From NCBI GenBank assembly GCA_045627605.1, contig JAZQOA010000011.1:1-19130 (forward strand): a stretch of DNA of 19,130 bases, in the 5' to 3' direction. The position numbers were made by a program, and so were the translations under genes. The notes under the pieces are model-generated. The model worked only from the letters and a program-made list of their open reading frames with translations. It did not search any database and was not told the origin of the DNA. Numbering within the stretch: position 1 is the stretch's first letter; each line of letters opens with the position of its first letter. This DNA is from RGIG5952 sp045627605. GTDB lineage: Bacteria > Verrucomicrobiota > Kiritimatiellia > RFP12 > JAAYLN01. This document shows, one piece after another, positions 15,174 to 19,130 of the stretch.

Positions 15174-15362
15174 TTAGGCGGGACCTGACGCGGGAGGTTG
15201 ACCAGCCGCTTTCGTCTTGTACATCGTAGCCAGCCGCATGATCCGTTTCGATACGTTCCTCTGTTTGGCGACGTTGGTCTCCTGGATGATGTCGAGCTGG
15301 GGCTTGACGCAGCCGAAAAGCGCGTCGATGGCGAGCGTGACGCCGGGGGATGTGATTGCCAT
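15174..15362 (-). CDS. Small prophage protein, 62 residues, unknown
   Basis: MAITSPGVTLAIDALFGCVK is followed by PQLDIIQETNVAKQRNVSK and a C-terminal RIMRLATMYKTKAAGQPPAS. AAAGGA lies 7 nt before the ATG. It sits 31 nt behind the protease/scaffold pseudogene, where Mu-like phages carry their major head gene, but it is far too short for one and I see no match to it. It may be a small phage protein or a truncated one. Part of its C-terminus is echoed in ORF C. Confidence 0.55.
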   Translation of the reverse strand: MAITSPGVTLAIDALFGCVKPQLDIIQETNVAKQRNVSKRIMRLATMYKTKAAGQPPASGPA

Positions 15363-15393
15363 GGTGTGTTTTCCTTTGGTTGCTGGTTTGCGG

Positions 15394-16309
15394 TTAGTTG
15401 GCGAAGTCGGCCTTGTGGGCCTTGTAGAACGCGGCGCGTTCCTTCGGGGGGAGGGCGGCGAGCTGTTCCCTCGTCGCCTTGCCGATGGCCGGGGCCTTCG
15501 CGGCGGCGGCGTTGAGCAGTTTCTGCTCCTGGCGGGCCGCCGGGGCGGCGGGCGCCTTCATGTTGGCGATGATCGCCTTCGCCGTTTCGGGCGACGCGAG
15601 ATAGGCGTTCTTCAGCGTCTCCCTGTCGCACTTGTCCTCGTTCTCCGCGGCGAATGCCTCCGCCTCGGCGTTGGCCTTGGCTGCTTCCGCCTCGGCCTTG
15701 GCGTCTATCAACGCCTGGACGGCCGCTTCTATCGCGGCGTCGTCCGCGTCGGGCCCTAGCCCGAGCATTTCCTTGAGTTTCTCCATTGCTGGTTCCTTGG
15801 TTGGTTCGGCGGTTCCGCCGCCGGCGGTAGAGTTGAGTATCGGATGCACCGGGAGGTTCGGCCTGTTGGTGAGGGCGACGCTGTCGAGGCGGCAGGGCTC
15901 GCCGCCCCCGTCGAGGATCCACGCGACGCTCACGAAGCGGTAGCGGCGGTTCGAGACCGCCTCCGCGCCCTTGTCCGTGAAGCGGAAGGTGCCGACGAGG
16001 CCCTTTTCCGGATCGGCGCGGAGCCCGGTCACCCAGGCGGCCGCCTCTTTCCGGATCGGCGCGGGGCCCGGTCACCCAGGCGGCCGCCTCCGTGCCGCCC
16101 TCTATGCTCCCGTGGTCGATGTCCACGAGCACCTCGCCGGAGAAGTTGGCGACGAGCCGGGAGACCGCCTCGACGGTTACGTGCTGCACGACCTCCTTCT
16201 GCTTGCCGTGCTCGTCCACGGTCGTGTTCGGCCAGTCGCCGAAGGGCGCCAGCTGCACCTCCAGCTCGTCGCCGGGGCTGATTTTTCCGGGAAGTTCACG
16301 CGTTTTCAT
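15394..16309 (-). pseudogene. Mu gp32-like phage protease/scaffold, frameshifted by a 43-bp duplication
   Basis: The N-terminal part (from ATG 16309: MKTRELPGKISPGDELEVQL, then APFGDWPNTTVD, VEAVSRLVANFSGEVLVDIDHGS, EAAAWVTG) and the C-terminal part (LRADPEKGLVGTFRFTDKG, RYRFVSVAWILDGGG, ALTNRPNLPVHPI) are in different frames. Together they spell a Mu-like prophage I protein (PF10123): a capsid maturation protease whose Ala/Glu-rich C-terminal half (about 155-290) acts as scaffold. The break coincides with a perfect-but-one 43-bp tandem duplication (16005-16090). Removing one copy restores a single frame of 290 residues ending in TAA. The gene is therefore recently broken. It is the last recognisable head gene of the prophage remnant. 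Confidence 0.85.
16005..16090. repeat. 43-bp tandem duplication inside the protease gene
   Basis: Copies 16005-16047 and 16048-16090 both start TTTCCGGATCGGCGCGG and end GGCGGCCGCCTC; they differ at one base (A versus G). Because 43 is not a multiple of three, the duplication shifts the reading frame of the gene that spans it. Confidence 0.95.
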
Positions 16310-16520
16310 TTTTTTTGCTTGCGTTATCCTGTCAAAAGTGGTTAAATGTTTACGGTGAAACGGGGAAGGCCGCACGACCAGTGACCCCGTGAGCAACCCG
16401 GTATGGGGCGTGCGCCCTGAAAGTCCCGGGGTTCCGCCCGTTGGATGCGGGATGGCGCGGCGCCATCGGTGCGGGACGCGGTGCCAGCCACCCGCGTCAG
16501 ATCAGAGAGACCGTTTGGAT
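16310..16520. other. Palindrome-rich stretch between prophage genes
   Basis: No convincing gene is seen. Inverted repeats are packed here: GGGCG/CGCCC (about 16405-16420), GATGGCGC-G-GCGCCATC (16451-16467, 8 bp with a single central base), and GACGCGG.TG/CA.CCCGCGTC (16475-16498, 9 pairs with one bulge). A 60-codon frame on the minus strand (16342-16524) starts on an ATGA overlap with the nuclease stop, but it runs straight through these palindromes and has no family match. A REP-like or structured RNA role is possible. Confidence 0.45.
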
Positions 16521-16979
16521 TCATTTCCGGCGGCCTCTCGCTTTTTTTTCGTCCGGGAAGAAAGTGAACGTGTCCTCGACATCGCCGTTCCTGTCCGTGC
16601 AGACAAGCATTCCGAAATCATCGAATGACATGGCGTAGCTCCATGAACCCGGCCCGCCCTTCGCATTGGGTTTGCGGTTGCCTGCCCGTGCCGTTTTTAT
16701 CGCGTACTGAAGCAGAACTTTTCGCTCTTCGGCCTTCCGCGCGGAATGGTCGTCCGTATGCGCCAGGAGTTTCTCGCCGAAGCCGATTCTTACGCCGGCA
16801 GTCCGTGTGCCGACGTAGAATCCTTCCTTCAGCGCGAGTTCTGCGGTTGCCGCGTCCATTGGGCGCGGGTCTTTCGCAGCCGCGAGGAGTTGCGTGACGA
16901 GTTCGCTGTGGTTGTGGTTCGGATGAGTGCATCCGCTCTGTCCGATGAAACCTCCGTCCTGCGGGCATCTACCGGGCAT
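16521..16979 (-). CDS. Phage-associated nuclease-like protein (PBECR, barnase/EndoU/ColicinE5-RelE-like type)
   Basis: The 152-residue protein begins MPGRCPQDGGFIGQSGCTHP with Cys (5, 15) and His residues that could bind metal. It then has VGTRTAGVRIGFGEKLLAH, a run of Arg/Lys-rich helix ending ERKVLLQYAIKTARAGNRKP, and WSYAMSFDDFGMLVCTDRNG followed by DTFTFFPDEK. This pattern (V.fG..l..H, LL..AI.T, Y...F..., v.TfFP) fits the PBECR-type nuclease domains often fused to or encoded near Mu gp30 (MuF) proteins. GGGAGG lies 6 nt before the ATG at 16979, and the gene overlaps the TAG of the portal gene by 11 nt. Unlike its neighbours it is intact. No MuF fold domain precedes it, so it may be a free-standing remnant or a separate effector. 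Confidence 0.6.
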   Translation of the reverse strand: MPGRCPQDGGFIGQSGCTHPNHNHSELVTQLLAAAKDPRPMDAATAELALKEGFYVGTRTAGVRIGFGEKLLAHTDDHSARKAEERKVLLQYAIKTARAGNRKPNAKGGPGSWSYAMSFDDFGMLVCTDRNGDVEDTFTFFPDEKKARGRRK

Positions 16980-18297
16980 TTTCATCCTCCCAGTGCTCAA
17001 CGCGCCAGTCGCCGTCAAGGCCGGTGATGCGCTTGAACTCCGCTACGGCCTCGTCGTCGGTCAGAGGCGCCCAGTCGTCGGCCCCGGCGTGTTCCGCGCC
17101 GTTGGCGTCCGTGGAGTTCTCCACCGCGCCTTTGTCCGCGACGGTTCCGGCGAACTCCCCGGCCATGGCCTCCTCGATCACGGCGGCCATGGCGGGGTCG
17201 TCCGGCATGAGCGAAGGCAGCTCCTCCGCCAGCCTCGCGGCATCCCCGCGGACGTCCTCCCCGGCCTCCATGCGCTTCAGGAGCAAGTTGATTTTTTCCG
17301 CCGCCGGGCCCAGGTCCGCCGCGAAACCGCGCAGAATCGCGCCTGGCGCGTCCGCGGCCTCCGGGGGTACAGTTGCACCCCCCCCGCCCCTCCGCGCGTT
17401 TTGCAAGGGGGTCTGCGCCTCGCGCCCATTGGCCATTCCGCCGAATCCAGCCATCGGGGCCGGTTGCGCGGGGCGGAGCGCGTCCGCGTCGTCTTCGGCC
17501 TCGGTGCGTCCGTAGCGCGACAGGGCGTCCGCCTTCGAGAGCTTCACGCCGAGCGAGGCGAGGTGGGCGTCGACCTTTATCTCGCAGTCGATGTTCTCGG
17601 TCTCCGCGGGCGGGTTGACGACGATCTCGGCGAGCGGCTCGAAGTCGCCGCACTCGAAGCGGATCACGAACCGCTCGACCTGGTCGCGGAGTGTCTCCGA
17701 GACGAGCGCGCAGCCGTCGGCATCCATCAGCTCGGACTCGCCGGCCTACGCGTTCACCCCCGCGGCGTCGGGCGCGGCGGAGACGGTCGCGAGGTCGCCG
17801 CCGCAGTAGAGCGCGGAGATCGCCCGGTCGACCGTGTCGACGAGTTCGCGGTAGGTGGTCTGCCCGCCGGCGCCCATCGGCACGGCGCTGAGCGTCGTGC
17901 CGGTGTCCGCGAGGAGCCCCGTCTTCGGGGCGACGGCGCGAATGGCGCGCGCCATCGCGGCCCACGCCTCCGTGCCGATCTGGGCGTTCGTGTTGCCGAG
18001 GATGACGGGCATCCCGTATTTCTCCGAGAAGAGCAGCCAGTCGTTCCACGAGAGGCGCTTGGCCATCGCGAGGACGGCGGCGGACATCTTGAACGCGCCG
18101 ATGCTCATCTTGTCCTCGCGCCTCTCGAACTCGTCGAGGACGCGCTCCAGCCCGCAGATGTCGCCGCGCGCGAACGCGTCGAGGTGGCGCACGAGCACGT
18201 CCGGGTCCAGTGCGCGGAGCGCGTTGTACCTGAGCTGGTGCGGTCCGTTCGCGTTCGACGCCGTAGCGGTCTGGATTCTCTCCGACGGGCGTGTCAT
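16969..18297 (-). pseudogene. Mu gp29-like portal protein (DUF935), interrupted by an amber codon and an internal deletion
   Basis: From ATG 18297 (MTRPSERIQTATASN) the frame runs to TAG at 17746-17748 and continues in the same frame after it (AGESELMDADGCALVSETL) to TAG 16969-16971. GAFKMSAAVLAMAKRLSWND, FSEKYGMPVILGN, YRELVDTVDRAISALY and GGDLATVS are the DUF935 portal signature, here residues about 66-175 from this start. Between ERVLDEFERREDKM and GAFKMS (near 18100) the usual 150 or so residues of the portal wing are missing. The amber position corresponds to a conserved Gln in relatives as I remember them (Q-G-E-E), so CAG to TAG is likely. The C-terminal third is Ala/Glu-rich and ends in a region that overlaps the nuclease gene. 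An upstream ATG at 18378 is possible but lacks family match. Confidence 0.85.
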
Positions 18298-18380
18298 TTC
18301 CTTGCGCGGCAGAGAGCCCGCCCCGTCCGCGATCCGCGTCGGTAAGGTCCCGGCGTAAGCCGGTTGTTCAGGTGACATTC

Positions 18381-18414
18381 AAGGCCGTTGCACGGTTCGT
18401 GCAGCGGCCTTTTT
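18381..18414 (+). terminator. Strong hairpin with T-run (intrinsic-terminator-like, plus strand)
   Basis: AAGGCCGTTGCAC pairs with GTGCAGCGGCCTT (13 pairs, one G-T wobble) around a 5-nt loop and is followed by TTTT. This is a textbook rho-independent terminator for rightward transcription, yet no plus-strand gene leads into it. Confidence 0.6.
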
Positions 18415-18422
18415 CATATCTT

Positions 18423-18456
18423 GCAGGGCCCCTGCGGACGATCACGGGGGCCCTGC
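18423..18456 (+). terminator. Second GC hairpin, terminator-like
   Basis: GCAGGGCCCC pairs perfectly with GGGGCCCTGC across a 14-nt loop, followed by CTTTC. It lies 8 nt after the first hairpin. Both may guard the boundary between the prophage remnant and the CRISPR array. Confidence 0.45.
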
Positions 18457-18651
18457 CTTTCATGCTGATTTATCAACAACTTGATTATTTGCCCGTTTTA
18501 AGGCCATTTCGGCCCGAAAATTCTTAACTTCCAAAATCCCGCGTCAATCCCATCAAATCCCGCAAAATCACGGCTTTACCCGCTTTTTCTCATTTATCAG
18601 ATCCCGTGTCACTTTTCAGCGACACATCCGCCACCGAGTCCGCCCCGTCGG
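18457..18651. other. Non-coding flank of the CRISPR array (probable trailer side)
   Basis: The DNA is AT-richer than its surroundings. Around 18530-18580 the motif AAATCCCGC and near versions (AATCCCATC, AAATCACGG) recur four times at about 11-nt spacing. GTGTC/GACAC brackets 18607-18626. No gene is seen. No leader-like promoter directed into the array is recognised, in line with this being the distal end. Confidence 0.35.
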
Positions 18652-19130
18652 GTTTCAATTCACGCCCCCGCGTGGGGGGCGACCGCCGAGGGCAACCCAA
18701 GGCAACCAAGGCCGACAGTTTCAATTCACGCCCCCGCGTGGGGGGCGACCGTCCGGCCGTGCGACCGCTTCGGCGGCGGGCGCGTTTCAATTCACGCCCC
18801 CGCGTGGGGGGCGACCATAATCAAGATTCGGGGGGCAGGGAAAAAGGCGTTTCAATTCACGCCCCCGCGTGGGGGGCGACCTCGGCCGTCGCGTTTGTTG
18901 CGTTGTTGTCCATGATGTTTCAATTCACGCCCCCGCGTGGGGGGCGACTTCTTCTCATGTCGTTGTCTCCAATATTAAATTGTTTCAATTCACGCCCCCG
19001 CGTGGGGGGCGACCCGGTGCTGGCGCAGTTCGCGTGGGACACGGACGAGTTTCAATTCACGCCCCCGCGTGGGGGGCGACTGTCAACTATATTAGAACGC
19101 ACAAATTCGGGAGCTGTTTCAATTCACGCC
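18652..19130 (-). CRISPR. CRISPR array, type I-C-like repeat, continues past the window
   Basis: Seven complete 32-nt repeats start at 18652, 18718, 18784, 18849, 18917, 18982 and 19049, and an eighth (first 15 nt) starts at 19116. All are identical. As written on plus they begin GTTTCAATTCAC and end GTGGGGGGCGAC. The seven spacers are 34, 34, 33, 36, 33, 35 and 35 nt. The reverse complement, starting GTCGCCCCCCACGCGGGGG and ending ATTGAAAC, differs by one base from the type I-C repeat known from Desulfovibrio vulgaris. By that convention the array is transcribed leftward on minus, with leader and newest spacers to the right. No cas gene is in the window. Confidence 0.97.

Larger units (their letters stand above)
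14411..18651 (-). mobile_element. Decayed fragment of a Mu-like prophage
   Basis: Portal, nuclease, protease/scaffold and small ORFs lie in the order of a Mu-like head module, all on the minus strand. There is no transposase, terminase, capsid or tail gene, and two of the three recognisable genes are broken. On the left the remnant ends exactly in a solitary CRISPR-type repeat; on the right 273-354 bp of non-coding DNA separate it from the CRISPR array. No Mu-type end sequence or target duplication is recognised. Confidence 0.75.

Noticed and set aside
16342..16524. 60-codon minus-strand ORF with ATGA overlap to the nuclease gene
   Set aside because: It is read through strong palindromes, gives a Pro/Arg/Gly-rich product and matches no family. 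It is described instead as structured DNA.
16504..16551. Hairpin plus run of eight T on the plus strand, as a terminator
   Set aside because: The T-run is the reverse of Lys codons in the C-terminus of the intact nuclease ORF, and the stem is imperfect.
16927..18345. 472-codon plus-strand ORF
   Set aside because: It is antisense to the portal gene, with Arg/Gly/Val-rich shadow composition caused by high GC; the minus strand shows a clear phage protein family.
14145..18378. Genetic-code change with TAG read as Gln in the prophage
   Set aside because: TAG also serves as the natural end of the portal gene, ORF C and the MATE gene, and read-through at 16969 would give an antisense-like frame. 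No suppressor tRNA is seen in the window.
18590..18790. 66-codon minus-strand ORF containing two copies of SPPTRGRELK
   Set aside because: The repeated peptide is the translation of the CRISPR repeats themselves, a familiar false gene of type I-C arrays.
18684..19115. Self-targeting spacers against the neighbouring prophage
   Set aside because: Reading the seven spacers by eye on both strands, I found no match in this window; an exact search was not possible.

Overview
This GC-rich window carries a dense set of housekeeping and accessory genes on its left two thirds. Its right third holds a decayed Mu-like prophage lying against a CRISPR array. A heptosyltransferase-type glycosyltransferase (so probably a lipopolysaccharide outer membrane), a CdaA/CdaR c-di-AMP module, an acetylxylan-esterase-type hydrolase and a Mu-like phage together suggest a Gram-negative bacterium of the PVC group (Verrucomicrobiota/Kiritimatiellota/Lentisphaerota), possibly from a gut. 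That placement is inference; no rRNA or other marker is present.

Layout. 1-1596 (minus): an operon of a D-lyxose/mannose-type isomerase, a HAD-type 5'-nucleotidase-like phosphatase and a calcineurin-like phosphoesterase cut by the window edge. A 104-bp divergent promoter region separates it from 1701-8128 (plus). There, six genes are fused head to tail by 4-23 nt overlaps: GT9 glycosyltransferase, cdaA, cdaR-like, a two-domain alpha/beta-hydrolase, nrdR and nadC. Next come a hybrid sensor kinase with an amino-acid-type dCache sensor (8195-11242), a macrodomain hydrolase 1 nt behind it, a 45-codon small ORF, and a flavin reductase-like protein. A MATE exporter converges on them from the minus strand (12576-13940).

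14145-18651 is a graveyard. All prophage genes lie on the minus strand: a portal gene (DUF935, Mu gp29-like) with an in-frame amber codon and an apparent internal deletion; an intact small nuclease-like ORF (PBECR type); a palindrome-rich stretch; a Mu gp32-like protease/scaffold gene frameshifted by a 43-bp tandem duplication; a 62-aa ORF; and three tandem small ORFs that share one 106-bp head but have unrelated tails. The last ORF ends inside a solitary, shortened copy of the CRISPR repeat (14382-14410).

The array itself starts at 18652 and runs off the window, with seven complete identical 32-nt repeats plus one partial and seven spacers of 33-36 nt. The repeat is of the type I-C kind, and by that convention the array is read right to left, so its leader and any cas genes would lie beyond the right edge. 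The most interesting reading is that the phage fragment lies between the degenerate terminal repeat of the array and the rest of it. The second is the one-head/three-tails ORF array.
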